Shown here in pieces: positions 14,343 through 22,903 of a stretch of 25,087 nucleotides of DNA. The stretch comes from Hyphomicrobiales bacterium. Lineage in GTDB: Bacteria > Pseudomonadota > Alphaproteobacteria > Rhizobiales > SZUA-8. A program made the position numbers and the translations under genes. The DNA is taken from the NCBI GenBank assembly GCA_003232175.1, contig QILX01000011.1, positions 1 to 25,087 of the forward strand. The letters run 5' to 3'. The notes below the pieces were generated by a model. It saw nothing but the letters and a program-made list of their open reading frames with translations. It was not told the DNA's origin and did no database searches. Every line of letters begins with the position of its first letter. Position 1 is the stretch's first letter.

Positions 14343-16421
14343 TTAAATATCAAGATCTTCGGCAAATTCGGCCTTGTCCTGGATGAAGGCAAATCTGGCC
14401 TCGGGTCTGTTGCCCATTAGCTGTTCGACAATTGAAGCAGTGGCTTGTTTTTGATCTTCGGCCAGACATACCTGCAGCAGGTTGCGTTTTTCCGGCGCCA
14501 TGGTGGTTTGTTTAAGTTGCGCCGGCATCATTTCGCCCAGACCCTTAAAGCGGCCTATATCGATTTTTCCCCGGCCCTTGAATTCATTCTTCAGCAGTTG
14601 CAGCCGATGCGCGTCGTCACGTGCATAAAGGGTTTTGCCCCCCTGGCTGATGCGGTAAAGCGGTGGGACGGCGAGATAAAGGTGACCGTCATCGATCAGC
14701 CCGCGCATTTCGGAATAAAAAAAGGTGATGAGTAAAGAGGCGATGTGGGCGCCATCGACATCGGCGTCGGTCATAATGATGACCTTCTCGTAGCGCAAAT
14801 CGGTGGTGCAGTAGCGGTCCGCGGTGCCGCAGCCAAGCGCCTGGATGAGGTCAGCGAGCTGCTGGTTCTGCGCCAGTTTCTGGCTGGTGGCATTGGCGAC
14901 GTTGAGGATTTTGCCGCGCAAGGGCAGCACCGCCTGGGTGGCGCGGTTGCGGGCTTGTTTGGCCGAGCCGCCGGCTGAATCGCCCTCAACGATAAAGATT
15001 TCAGTGCCCGCGGCACTGCCATTGGAACAATCGGCCAGTTTGCCGGGCAGGCGCAGTTTGCGGGTGGCGGCTTTGCGGCTGACATCGCGCTCGGCCCGGC
15101 GGCGCAGCCGGTCCTCGGCCCGGTCCACCACCCATGCCAGCAGTTTTGTCGCCTGGTTGGGGCTTTGCGCCAACCAGTGATCAAAAGCATCGCGCACGGC
15201 GGTTTCCACCAGGCGGCTGGCCTCCTGGGTTGCCAGTTTTTCCTTGGTCTGGCCCTGAAATTCAGGTTCGCGCACAAAAATTGACAACATGGCACCGGCG
15301 GACCCAAGCACGTCGTCGGCGGTTATGCCGCTGGCCTTTTTTACCCCCGACAATTCGCCATAGGCTTTCAGGCCCCGGACGAGCGCGGTGCGAAAACCGG
15401 CCTCATGGGTGCCGCCTTCCGCGGTCGGCACGGTATTGCAATAAGAATTGAGGAAGCCGTCTTCGCCGCCAAACCAGGTCACCGCCCATTCAACGGCGCC
15501 ATGGCTGCCCGGGTTTTTGACCGCGCCTTTAAAAGGTTCAGAGGTGACCGTGGCGCTCCCGCGCACCCTTTCGGCCAGGTAATCGGCAAGCCCGCCGGGG
15601 AAATGTAGTGTCGCGGTTGCCGGCGTATCACTTTTTTCGCTCAAGAGTTCGGGCGCACACGACCAGCGGATTTCCACGCCGCCGAACAGGTAGGCCTTGG
15701 AGCGCGCCATTTTATAAAGCCGCGATGGTCGAAAACGCGTGGTGGCGCCAAAAATTTCAGCATCGGGCAGAAAGCGAACTTTTGTGCCGCGCCGGTTTTT
15801 TACCGGTCCCAGATAAGTCAGGGGCCCTTGCGGCTGGCCGCGGCGGTAGGTCTGGGCATAAAGTTTCTGGCCTCTCGCAACTTCGACTTCCAGGGTATCG
15901 GCCAGGGCATTGACCACGGACACTCCGACCCCATGGAGACCGCCGGAGGTCTCGTAAACCTTGGAATCGAATTTCCCGCCAGCATGCAGGGTTGTCAAAA
16001 TGACTTCCAGGGCGGATTTTTCCGGCATTTTTGGATGGGGGTCGATAGGAATACCGCGGCCATTGTCACTGACCGTCAACCAGCCATCGGCATCAAGGGA
16101 CACATCGATCCAGCTGGCATGGCCGGCCAGGGCCTCGTCCATGGAATTATCGATGACCTCGGCGAAAAGGTGGTGCATGGCCTTCTCATCGGTGCCGCCG
16201 ATATACATGCCCGGCCGGCGGCGCACCGGCTCCAGCCCCTCAAGAACCTCGATATCGGCGGCGGTATAACCTTCGCCCCTTGCCGCGGCGGCGCGTGTGG
16301 TTTTTGTCGCTTTCGGTAATTTTGCCGCGGCCGGCGGCCGGGTATCGGAATTGCCGGCACGCGTCGATACCGGCTTGGCGCCGTCTTGTGGCGAGCTGAA
16401 AAGGTCCGCCGTATTGCCCAT
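14343..16421 (-). CDS. parE: DNA topoisomerase IV subunit B (ParE)
   Basis: ATPase subunit of topoisomerase IV, which decatenates daughter chromosomes together with ParC. It has 692 residues. A ~50-residue Ala/Lys-rich N-terminal extension precedes the GHKL ATPase domain: VRRRPGMYIGG, EVIDNSMDEA (catalytic Glu), DNGRGIP and GGLHGVGVSVVNAL. A transducer domain follows, then the Toprim domain with FIVEGDSAGGSAKQARNR and MTDADVDGAHI, and the C-terminal IGRFKGLGEMMP. SAKQARNR, with no long GyrB-type insertion, favours ParE over GyrB. GGAG 9 nt before the ATG supports the start. The gene is downstream of the VOC gene on the same strand; parC is not in the window. Confidence 0.95.
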   Translation of the reverse strand: MGNTADLFSSPQDGAKPVSTRAGNSDTRPPAAAKLPKATKTTRAAAARGEGYTAADIEVLEGLEPVRRRPGMYIGGTDEKAMHHLFAEVIDNSMDEALAGHASWIDVSLDADGWLTVSDNGRGIPIDPHPKMPEKSALEVILTTLHAGGKFDSKVYETSGGLHGVGVSVVNALADTLEVEVARGQKLYAQTYRRGQPQGPLTYLGPVKNRRGTKVRFLPDAEIFGATTRFRPSRLYKMARSKAYLFGGVEIRWSCAPELLSEKSDTPATATLHFPGGLADYLAERVRGSATVTSEPFKGAVKNPGSHGAVEWAVTWFGGEDGFLNSYCNTVPTAEGGTHEAGFRTALVRGLKAYGELSGVKKASGITADDVLGSAGAMLSIFVREPEFQGQTKEKLATQEASRLVETAVRDAFDHWLAQSPNQATKLLAWVVDRAEDRLRRRAERDVSRKAATRKLRLPGKLADCSNGSAAGTEIFIVEGDSAGGSAKQARNRATQAVLPLRGKILNVANATSQKLAQNQQLADLIQALGCGTADRYCTTDLRYEKVIIMTDADVDGAHIASLLITFFYSEMRGLIDDGHLYLAVPPLYRISQGGKTLYARDDAHRLQLLKNEFKGRGKIDIGRFKGLGEMMPAQLKQTTMAPEKRNLLQVCLAEDQKQATASIVEQLMGNRPEARFAFIQDKAEFAEDLDI

Positions 16422-16687
16422 AAGCTATCACTCCGCCGGCGTGCCCCAGGGGCGCGCGCCACCACAATATATAAATTTCGAATCGCCCCATGATGCCATC
16501 AGTCCGCTAAACTGACGAGGGCAGGTTGTTTAAATCGGATTTCCGATATTGATTATCTTCATAGCCGCAAATTCCCTAACAGTTTTCCGTACAATTCCTC
16601 CAATCTTGGAGATGGCAGAAGACAAGCCGCACATTTACGAGCCGCTGGCTGCATTGCCGCCCGCCTTGTATGAAAATCGCAGCCCTT

Positions 16688-17104
16688 TTATTCCGTCCGC
16701 TGGGATCTTGCCAGCTCTTCATCCCAGAATGCCGCTTCGATTTTATGACCGTCCAGATCGCGGACAAAACAGCCATAATATGGGTCGCCATATGCGGGGC
16801 GCGGTCCGGGTTTACCGTCGCAGGTTGCGCCATTTGCAAGGGCTGCGTCGTAAAACGCATGAACTGCTTCCTTTGAGGGCGCGCTGAAACCAAAGTGTAT
16901 GCCATTGGCGGTGGTGGCTTTTTGGCCGTCTATGGGAGTTTGCAGCCAGAATTCTGGGAACTGCCTGCCATAGGCGACAGCGCCGGGAACTTCCATCACC
17001 GGTTTGGCCCCAAGGGCGGACATCACGGCGTCATAAAACTTTCGCGCCTCCTCAAACCGGTTCGTGCCCACGGATATATGCGAAAGTATTGACGGGCTAT
17101 CCAT
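16688..17104 (-). CDS. VOC-superfamily (glyoxalase/bleomycin-resistance fold) protein
   Basis: A 138-residue protein with a single vicinal-oxygen-chelate domain. It has the starting strand ILSHISVGTNRFEEARKFYDAVM, a central GIHFGFSAPS block and the terminal RDLDGHKIEAAFWDEE. The His in HISVG, the His in GIHFGF and the Glu in KIEAAFW sit where VOC metal ligands occur. The exact reaction cannot be assigned; relatives are annotated as glyoxalase-like or lactoylglutathione-lyase-family proteins. Two ATGs lie close together. AGGAG is directly against the one at 17110 but 6 nt before the one at 17104, so 17104 is preferred. It lies 266 bp upstream of parE. Confidence 0.88.
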   Translation of the reverse strand: MDSPSILSHISVGTNRFEEARKFYDAVMSALGAKPVMEVPGAVAYGRQFPEFWLQTPIDGQKATTANGIHFGFSAPSKEAVHAFYDAALANGATCDGKPGPRPAYGDPYYGCFVRDLDGHKIEAAFWDEELARSQRTE

Positions 17105-17502
17105 TGCCATCTCCTGGTGCTTGACCCAAACCATTTGTTCATGTAATGTTCTCATAGATTGATGATGAATGCAAATCCAATTTACTAGTGTCGAAAAGTA
17201 ACACTGGGGCTCAAGGACATTGAGCTGGGAGCTGGGCAAGCCGTGGCTACGTGGTGACGGCGGTTTTTCGACGGTTATTCGCGACCTGGATGGTAAGCCA
17301 GGTAAATGCTTACATCTTTGAATGGGGTCGTTCCGCTGAATTGAGTTGGAATTTCCTTGACGCGTCTTGCGCGCATCAAAAATTTGTCGGTGGTTCTGCG
17401 GCAGGTGTGGACAAGCTGGTGGAGTTTGCAAAGTTCGCTGGCGGCACTGGTAGGCATTGACTAGGGTGGCGGCGAAAACCACAAACTGACGAGGCAAGTG
17501 TT
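17105..17502. other. Intergenic region between the VOC gene and ssb (divergent)
   Basis: About 398 bp with no supported gene. It contains a GCTCAA/TTGAGC hairpin (about 17210–17226), an AGTGT/ACACT stem around 17190–17205, and an exact 7-bp tandem repeat (GAGCTGG twice, 17222–17235). A 69-codon GTG frame (17251–17460) has no ribosome-binding site or family similarity. Promoters for both flanking genes should lie here, but I see no convincing -35/-10 pair. Confidence 0.55.
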
Positions 17503-18000
17503 ATGGCGGGTTCGGTCAACAAAGTGATTCTGGTGGGCAATCTTGGCGCTGACCCGGAAATCCGGCGCACCCAGGACGGACGGCCCATCGCCAATTTGCG
17601 CATTGCTACTTCGGAAAACTGGCGCGATAAAAATACCGGCGAACGGCGTGAACGTACCGAATGGCACCGGGTGGTGATCTTCAATGAAGGGCTGTGCAAG
17701 GTCGTCGAGCAATATGTAAAAAAGGGCTCCAAGGTCTATATCGAGGGCCAGTTGCAGACCCGAAAATGGGAGGATCAGTCCGGCCAGGAGCGGTATTCTA
17801 CCGAAGTGGTGCTCCAGGGGTTTGGCTCAAATCTGACCATGCTTGACAGCCGTCAGGGCGGTGGCGACCGGCCGTCGGATTTCTCCTCGGGCGGAGATTT
17901 TGGCTCGTCCAAGCCCCTTGATCAAAACCGTGGTGGCCAGGGGCGCGGCGACGGTGGAAAAGCTCCGGCGGACGATTTTGATGACGAAATACCGTTTTAG
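17503..18000 (+). CDS. ssb: Single-stranded DNA-binding protein
   Basis: Binds and protects single-stranded DNA in replication, recombination and repair. It has 165 residues. The OB fold occupies 1–110 (MAGSVNKVILVGNLGADPEIRRTQ…, TEWHRVV, KVYIEGQLQTRKW). A Gly-rich disordered linker follows, and the acidic DDFDDEIPF tip recruits partner proteins. GAGG precedes the ATG at 17503. Its stop codon overlaps that of the converging cation transporter. Confidence 0.97.
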   Translation: MAGSVNKVILVGNLGADPEIRRTQDGRPIANLRIATSENWRDKNTGERRERTEWHRVVIFNEGLCKVVEQYVKKGSKVYIEGQLQTRKWEDQSGQERYSTEVVLQGFGSNLTMLDSRQGGGDRPSDFSSGGDFGSSKPLDQNRGGQGRGDGGKAPADDFDDEIPF

Positions 18001-18947
18001 GGCGCAGCCGGAGCGGATTTAGGCAGTCCCGCCAGATGATGCCTGAGTGACTGCACTTCGATATAAAGCCGGGTGACTTCAGGAAATCCTGCCTTGATTT
18101 TGGTTTCGATGTCGAAAATGGCATTATCCGCTTCGCTGACGCTGTCGTCCTCATCAAAATCAATCGAAAGCGCCAGCAAGACATCGTTTGGCCCCATATG
18201 CATGGTGCGCAGCTCGTTCAGATGGCGCACCGAAGACGTGGCCGAAACAATGTCGCGCACGCCGGAAACCAGTTCGTCCTGTGCCGCCTCGCCAATCAAA
18301 AGCCCCTTGGTTTCACTAGCCAGCAACATCGCCGTTAGCGCCAGAATGATGCCAATGACGATTGATGCGGCGCCGTCGGCCCATTCAACATCGAGATATT
18401 GAGCGGCAAGAATACCGAACAAGGCCACAAGCAGACCGGCCATGGCAGCGGTGTCTTCGAATAGCACGATAAAAATGGTCGGGTCCTTGGAGCGCCGGAC
18501 CTCTTCGAAAATGCCGCGCGTGCCCCGGGTCCGGTTGAAGGCCCTATAGGCGATGGTCCAGGCCACGGCCTCGAAGATAATGGCGAACCCAAGCACCAGA
18601 TAGTTGATCATCGGGTTGGTGATGGGGTGCGGGTTGAGAATTTTCTGCACCCCCTGATAGCCTGAGACCCCGGCGCCAACGGCAAAGATCATTATGGCGA
18701 CGACAAATGCCCAGAAATAAATCTCGCGCGAATAGCCAAACGGGTGGGCGGCATCCGCCGGTCGGTTCGAGCGGTGAATGCCATAAAGCAGCAGGCCCTG
18801 ATTGCCGGTATCGACCACCGAATGGACCGCTTCGGACAACATGGCCGAGGATCCGGTTATTGAGGCGGCGACAAATTTAGTTATAGCAATCAGCCCGTTA
18901 CCGATTAGAGCGGCGTAAATTACCTTTTTTGAGCCCTGCGTTGCCAT
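17997..18947 (-). CDS. Cation diffusion facilitator, SLC30A9-like subfamily
   Basis: Membrane transporter expected to export a divalent metal such as zinc by proton antiport. It has 316 residues from the ATG at 18947, which has AAGGGGGG upstream; the frame could extend to 18992, but that part lacks a ribosome-binding site. Several hydrophobic helices are visible (about 10–30, 76–98, 113–135, 155–178, 185–205). The first metal-site helix reads SEAVHSVVDTGNQGLLLYG (His42, Asp46), the second RSKDPTIFIVLFEDTAAMAG (Glu164, Asp165). The combination HSxxDTxNQGLL plus RDP/KDP…LFEDTAA matches the SLC30A9/ZNT9-type branch rather than FieF/CzcD. A cytosolic domain forms the C-terminus. The metal is not determinable from sequence. 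Confidence 0.92.
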   Translation of the reverse strand: MATQGSKKVIYAALIGNGLIAITKFVAASITGSSAMLSEAVHSVVDTGNQGLLLYGIHRSNRPADAAHPFGYSREIYFWAFVVAIMIFAVGAGVSGYQGVQKILNPHPITNPMINYLVLGFAIIFEAVAWTIAYRAFNRTRGTRGIFEEVRRSKDPTIFIVLFEDTAAMAGLLVALFGILAAQYLDVEWADGAASIVIGIILALTAMLLASETKGLLIGEAAQDELVSGVRDIVSATSSVRHLNELRTMHMGPNDVLLALSIDFDEDDSVSEADNAIFDIETKIKAGFPEVTRLYIEVQSLRHHLAGLPKSAPAAP

Positions 18948-18974
18948 GGGTACGTCCCCCCCTTTAACTTTACA

Positions 18975-18994
18975 ACATGAAGCGACGATCATGT
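18975..18994. promoter_or_regulatory. 6-8-6 dyad upstream of the cation transporter
   Basis: ACATGA and its exact complement TCATGT are separated by 8 bp, about 28–47 bp before the transporter ATG on its strand. The placement would suit an operator for a metal- or redox-responsive repressor, but no regulator gene is adjacent and the motif matches none I can name. Confidence 0.35.
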
Positions 18995-19252
18995 CGTTAT
19001 TGAACGCCCCATGTAAAACCCAAATGCCAACGTTTTGACAAAGACGGCCCGGACCTGCGTAAATCAGAAACTAGTCTCCGGGAAATCCGCCTCTGAGTTT
19101 TAGCGGTGGCGTCAGGCGTTATCCCGATGAACAGGGCGCTAGAGTGTCCGAATGCCATGGCCAGTTGACCATTTTGCTGAGCTGGGTGGATAGGACCCCG
19201 ATCACCCCCCGAAGTCTTACCTTACGCCATGCCTCGATAATGCTATCAAACC

Positions 19253-19283
19253 TTGCCCCTCAAGGGGCGGGACCTGATATAAC
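19253..19283 (+). promoter_or_regulatory. Candidate gyrA promoter
   Basis: TTGCCC (19253–19258) and TATAAC (19278–19283) are separated by 19 bp. A GCCCC-TCAA-GGGGC hairpin lies over the -35 side. The distance to the gyrA start (33–60 bp) is suitable. The long spacer and weak -35 make this tentative. Confidence 0.4.
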
Positions 19284-19315
19284 TTTGCGGTAGAGAATCA
19301 CACGGTTTGCGGCCA

Positions 19316-22165
19316 ATGCCGCACCGGACAGAAAGGCCGACTTTGGCAGACAATGAAAACAATGGCGGCGATGCAACTGTAACGCCGCCACCAAGCGGCC
19401 CCACGGGCATTTTACCGGTTACCATCGAGACCGAAATGTCGCGGAGCTATCTCGATTACGCCATGAGCGTCATCGTCTCCCGGGCGCTCCCCGATGCCCG
19501 CGACGGGCTGAAACCGGTGCATCGGCGCATCCTTTATGCGATGCATGAGAGCGGCTACGACTGGAACAAGGCTTACAAGAAGTCTTCGCGTGTCGTTGGC
19601 GATGTCATGGGTAAATACCACCCCCATGGCGATCAGGCGATTTATGATGCCCTGGTGCGCATGGCCCAGATCTTTTCGTTGCGCCTGCCCCTGGTCGATG
19701 GCCAGGGTAATTTCGGCTCTGTCGATGGCGATCCCCCCGCCGCCATGCGGTACACCGAAGTGCGCATGGCCAAGGTGGCCCATACGCTGCTTGCCGACAT
19801 CGACAAGAACACGGTCAATTTCCGCGATAATTACGACGGCTCGGAAAGCGAACCTGAGGTTTTGCCGGCACGCTATCCCAACCTTCTGGTCAATGGCGCC
19901 GGCGGCATCGCCGTTGGCATGGCGACCAATATCCCGCCCCACAATCTGGAGGAAGTGGTCGATGGCTGCCTGGCGCTGATCGACAATCCTGAAATGGCCG
20001 ATGAAGACCTGCTCAAACTTATTCCAGGACCAGATTTTCCCACCGGCGGCATTATTCTGGGTCGGGCGGGGATACGTTCGGCCTATCTCACCGGACGGGG
20101 GTCGGTGCTGGTGCGCGGGCGGACGCGTATCGAGGAGATCCGTAAAGACCGCGACGCCATCATCATCGACGAGATTCCCTATCAGGTGAACAAGGCGACG
20201 ATGATCGAGAAGATCGCCGATCTGGTGCGCGACAAGAAGCGCGATGAATCCGACCGTGACGGCATGCGGGTGGTCATCGAGCTGAAACGCGATGCGGTGG
20301 GCGATGTCGTGCTCAACCAGCTCTACCGCTTTACCCAGCTGCAAAGCTCCTTTGGCTGCAACATGGTGGCGCTCAATGGCGGGCGGCCCGAGCAGATGGT
20401 GCTGCGCGATATGCTGCAGGCGTTCATCACCTTCCGTGAAGAGGTCATCACCCGGCGCAACAAATTCCTCCTCGGCAAGGCTCGCGACCGGGCTCATGTC
20501 CTGGTTGGCCTCGCCATCGCGGTGGCCAATATTGATGAGGTCATCGCCCTCATCCGGGCAGCCTCCAACCCCGCGGAGGCCAGGGCCGAACTGATGGGCA
20601 AAACCTGGCCGGCCAAGGATATGGAGCCTCTAGTTCGCCTCATCGCCGATCCGCGCCATGGCGTGGCTGAAGATGGAACCTACCGTCTTTCCGAAGCTCA
20701 GGCCCGGGCGATATTGGACTTGCGCCTGCAGCGGCTGACAGCCCTAGGTCAGGACGAAATCGGCGATGAGCTGAAATCCCTTGGCGAAGAGATTGCCGAT
20801 TATCTCGACATCCTGAGGAGCCGTGCCCGCTTGGTTGAGATCGTGCGCAACGAGATGATCGAGGTGCGTGATGAATTTGCTACCCCGCGCCGTACCCAGA
20901 TTGTCGATGGCGGGTTCGAACTTGAAGACGAGGACCTGATCCAGCGCGAGGACATGGTCGTCACCGTCTCCCATGGCGGTTATATCAAGCGGGTGCCGCT
21001 CTCGACCTACCGGGCCCAGCGACGCGGCGGCAAGGGTCGCACGGGCATGAAAACAAAAGAGGAAGATTTTGTCGGCAAGCTCTTTGTCGCCAACACCCAC
21101 ACGCCGATCCTGTTTTTCTCCACCTCAGGCATGGTCTACAAACTCAAAGTCTGGCGCCTGCCCATAGGCAGTCCCACCGCAAGGGGACGGGCCATGGTCA
21201 ATATCCTTCCCCTGGATCCGGGCGAGACCATCACCTCGATCATGCCGCTGCCCGAGGATGAGGAGAGCTGGTCGCGGCTCAACGTTATGTTCTCGACCGT
21301 CAGCGGCGGCGTGCGCCGCAACGAGTTGACCGACTTTGTTGATGTGCGCGCCAACGGCAAGATCGCCATGAAGCTGGGCGAGGGCGACAGTATCGTCGGC
21401 GTCGATACCTGCACCATGCATGACGATGTGCTGCTGACTACTGCCTATGGCCGCTGTATCCGCTTTTCGGTTGGTAATGTGCGGGTGTTCAAAGGGCGGG
21501 ATTCGACTGGAGTTCGCGGCCTTTCCCTGAGCGATGGGGACAAAGTGATCTCAATGTCGATCCTGTACCACTATGATGCAACTCCGGCTGAAAGAGGGGA
21601 ATATTTACGTCGCGCCAATGCGTTGCGGCGGGCTCTTAATGAAGAACTTGAAGAAGAGGCGGCCCCGGACCTCGATGAGGAGACCGGGTCGGGGATCGAG
21701 TTGGGCGAGAGCCGTTATGCTGACATGAGCGCCTCGGAGCAGTTCATCCTGACCATCTCGGAAAATGGCTATGGCAAGCGCTCATCGTCGTTTGAATATC
21801 GTGTCTCTGGACGAGGCGGCAAGGGCATCATCGCCATGACCACCTCGGACCGTAACGGCCAGCTGGTGGCCTCCTTCCCGGTCGAGGACGATAACCAGAT
21901 TATGCTGGTGACCGATGGCGGCCAGGTCATCCGCTGCCCGGTGGCGGGCGTGCGCGTCGCCGGGCGCTCCACCCAAGGTGTGACCATTTTCGACGTCGCC
22001 GACGGCGAGCGGGTCGTTTCCGTCGAGCGTCTGTCGGATTTCGAGGGCGACGACGAGGATGAAATTGAGCATGATGCGGAGGAGGACGATGGACCCGGCC
22101 CTGACGGTGAAGACGGCGATGCGCACTCCAGTGACGCCGCTGGTCCGGCGGATGATGAGGGATAG
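19316..22165 (+). CDS. gyrA: DNA gyrase subunit A
   Basis: Breakage-rejoining subunit of gyrase, which introduces negative supercoils. It has about 949 residues. The SYLDYAMSVIVSRALPDARDGLKPVHRR block and the catalytic Tyr146 (MRYTEVRM) are present. The C-terminal pinwheel carries the GyrA box QRRGGKG (within YRAQRRGGKGRTGM), which separates it from ParC. The tail is strongly acidic (DDEDEIEHDAEEDDG). In the quinolone region the sequence is HPHGDQAIYD, with Gln107 at the position of E. coli Ser83 and Asp111 at that of Asp87. Start: ATG 19316 has no clear ribosome-binding site. TTG 19343 (MADNENN…) has GAAAGG 6 nt upstream and may be the true start. Confidence 0.97.
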   Translation: MPHRTERPTLADNENNGGDATVTPPPSGPTGILPVTIETEMSRSYLDYAMSVIVSRALPDARDGLKPVHRRILYAMHESGYDWNKAYKKSSRVVGDVMGKYHPHGDQAIYDALVRMAQIFSLRLPLVDGQGNFGSVDGDPPAAMRYTEVRMAKVAHTLLADIDKNTVNFRDNYDGSESEPEVLPARYPNLLVNGAGGIAVGMATNIPPHNLEEVVDGCLALIDNPEMADEDLLKLIPGPDFPTGGIILGRAGIRSAYLTGRGSVLVRGRTRIEEIRKDRDAIIIDEIPYQVNKATMIEKIADLVRDKKRDESDRDGMRVVIELKRDAVGDVVLNQLYRFTQLQSSFGCNMVALNGGRPEQMVLRDMLQAFITFREEVITRRNKFLLGKARDRAHVLVGLAIAVANIDEVIALIRAASNPAEARAELMGKTWPAKDMEPLVRLIADPRHGVAEDGTYRLSEAQARAILDLRLQRLTALGQDEIGDELKSLGEEIADYLDILRSRARLVEIVRNEMIEVRDEFATPRRTQIVDGGFELEDEDLIQREDMVVTVSHGGYIKRVPLSTYRAQRRGGKGRTGMKTKEEDFVGKLFVANTHTPILFFSTSGMVYKLKVWRLPIGSPTARGRAMVNILPLDPGETITSIMPLPEDEESWSRLNVMFSTVSGGVRRNELTDFVDVRANGKIAMKLGEGDSIVGVDTCTMHDDVLLTTAYGRCIRFSVGNVRVFKGRDSTGVRGLSLSDGDKVISMSILYHYDATPAERGEYLRRANALRRALNEELEEEAAPDLDEETGSGIELGESRYADMSASEQFILTISENGYGKRSSSFEYRVSGRGGKGIIAMTTSDRNGQLVASFPVEDDNQIMLVTDGGQVIRCPVAGVRVAGRSTQGVTIFDVADGERVVSVERLSDFEGDDEDEIEHDAEEDDGPGPDGEDGDAHSSDAAGPADDEG

Positions 22166-22191
22166 AGGTTTTCGAACCAAGGTAATCCAGC

Positions 22192-22809
22192 ATGCCGGTT
22201 TCTCCCGAAGTCCTCCTGACCTTCGTTCTAGCCTCGATCGCCATTGTCGTCGTGCCGGGGCCGACGGTGACGGTTATCATCGCCAATTCCATGGCCCATG
22301 GCTCTCGCGCGGGTTTTCTCAATATTGCCGGAACCCAGGCCGGGCTCACATTGATCATTTCGGTGGTCGCGTTCGGCCTGGCGGCTCTGATCCAGACCAT
22401 GGCCTTTTGGTTCGACTGGCTGCGGCTCGCCGGCGCTGCCTATCTGGTGTGGCTTGGCCTTCGACTGTTTTTTTCCGAGACGGAAGACAATACGGTGGCG
22501 GCGGCCAAGAGCGACGGTGGATTCTTCTGGCAAGGGGTAACCGTTATCCTCACCAACCCAAAGGTGCACCTGCTGTTCGGTGCATTTTTGCCGCAGTTCG
22601 TCGATCCCTCGGGCAATACGATCTGGCAGATCATCTTCCTCGGCTTGGTATTCATGGCCGTTGCCACGGTTTTTGATGGCGTTTATGCTGTGGCAGCTGG
22701 GCGGGCGGGGCATCTTTTGTCGGCGGCGCGGGGCCGGTTGGTGCGGCGTATCAGCGGCGGATTCCTTATAGGTGGCGGCGTGTGGCTGGCAACGTTGCGC
22801 CAATCCTGA
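22192..22809 (+). CDS. LysE/RhtB-family amino-acid exporter
   Basis: Inner-membrane exporter of the LysE/RhtB superfamily, likely for amino acids or homoserine-type metabolites; the substrate is unassigned. It has 205 residues and about six hydrophobic segments. The family signature is the N-terminal VVPGPTVTVIIANSMAHGSRAG (normally PGP near residue 20), followed by LRLAGAAYLVWLGLRLF and the mid-protein NPKVHLLFGAFLPQF. It lies 26 bp after gyrA with AAGG before the ATG, so it may be cotranscribed with gyrA. The neighbourhood gives no clue to the substrate. Confidence 0.92.
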   Translation: MPVSPEVLLTFVLASIAIVVVPGPTVTVIIANSMAHGSRAGFLNIAGTQAGLTLIISVVAFGLAALIQTMAFWFDWLRLAGAAYLVWLGLRLFFSETEDNTVAAAKSDGGFFWQGVTVILTNPKVHLLFGAFLPQFVDPSGNTIWQIIFLGLVFMAVATVFDGVYAVAAGRAGHLLSAARGRLVRRISGGFLIGGGVWLATLRQS

Positions 22810-22903
22810 CCCTTGGGCATTTGCCTTGTCGCGGACCGGGCGCGCGGCCGGTAGCCGTCATCGGCATTGCATCTGGGCGTCGGCACGGGTAAGAGGCGGC
22901 CCT

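Larger units (their letters stand above)
18948..19315. other. Divergent intergenic region between the cation transporter and gyrA
   Basis: About 368 bp with no supported gene. It holds an ACATGA-N8-TCATGT dyad (18975–18994) just upstream of the transporter, a TTGACA (19035–19040) with CGTAAA 17 nt further on as a possible plus-strand promoter, and the likely gyrA promoter near 19253–19283. Confidence 0.6.

Noticed and set aside
16240..16491. A minus-strand frame overlapping the parE start (MGRFEIYILWW…)
   Set aside because: Mostly inside parE in another frame; the parE start has a proper ribosome-binding site and family match.
16598..16611. CTCCAA-TC-TTGGAG palindrome between the VOC gene and parE
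   Set aside because: Short, with no promoter or terminator context; could easily occur by chance.
17251..17460. A 69-codon GTG frame upstream of ssb
   Set aside because: No ribosome-binding site and no similarity; treated as intergenic.
19412..20497. A 361-codon minus-strand open frame opposite gyrA
   Set aside because: No family motifs; it mirrors the strongly constrained gyrA coding frame.
22059..22676. A 205-codon plus-strand frame across the gyrA end and lysE
   Set aside because: Overlaps two well-supported genes in another frame and shows no domain.
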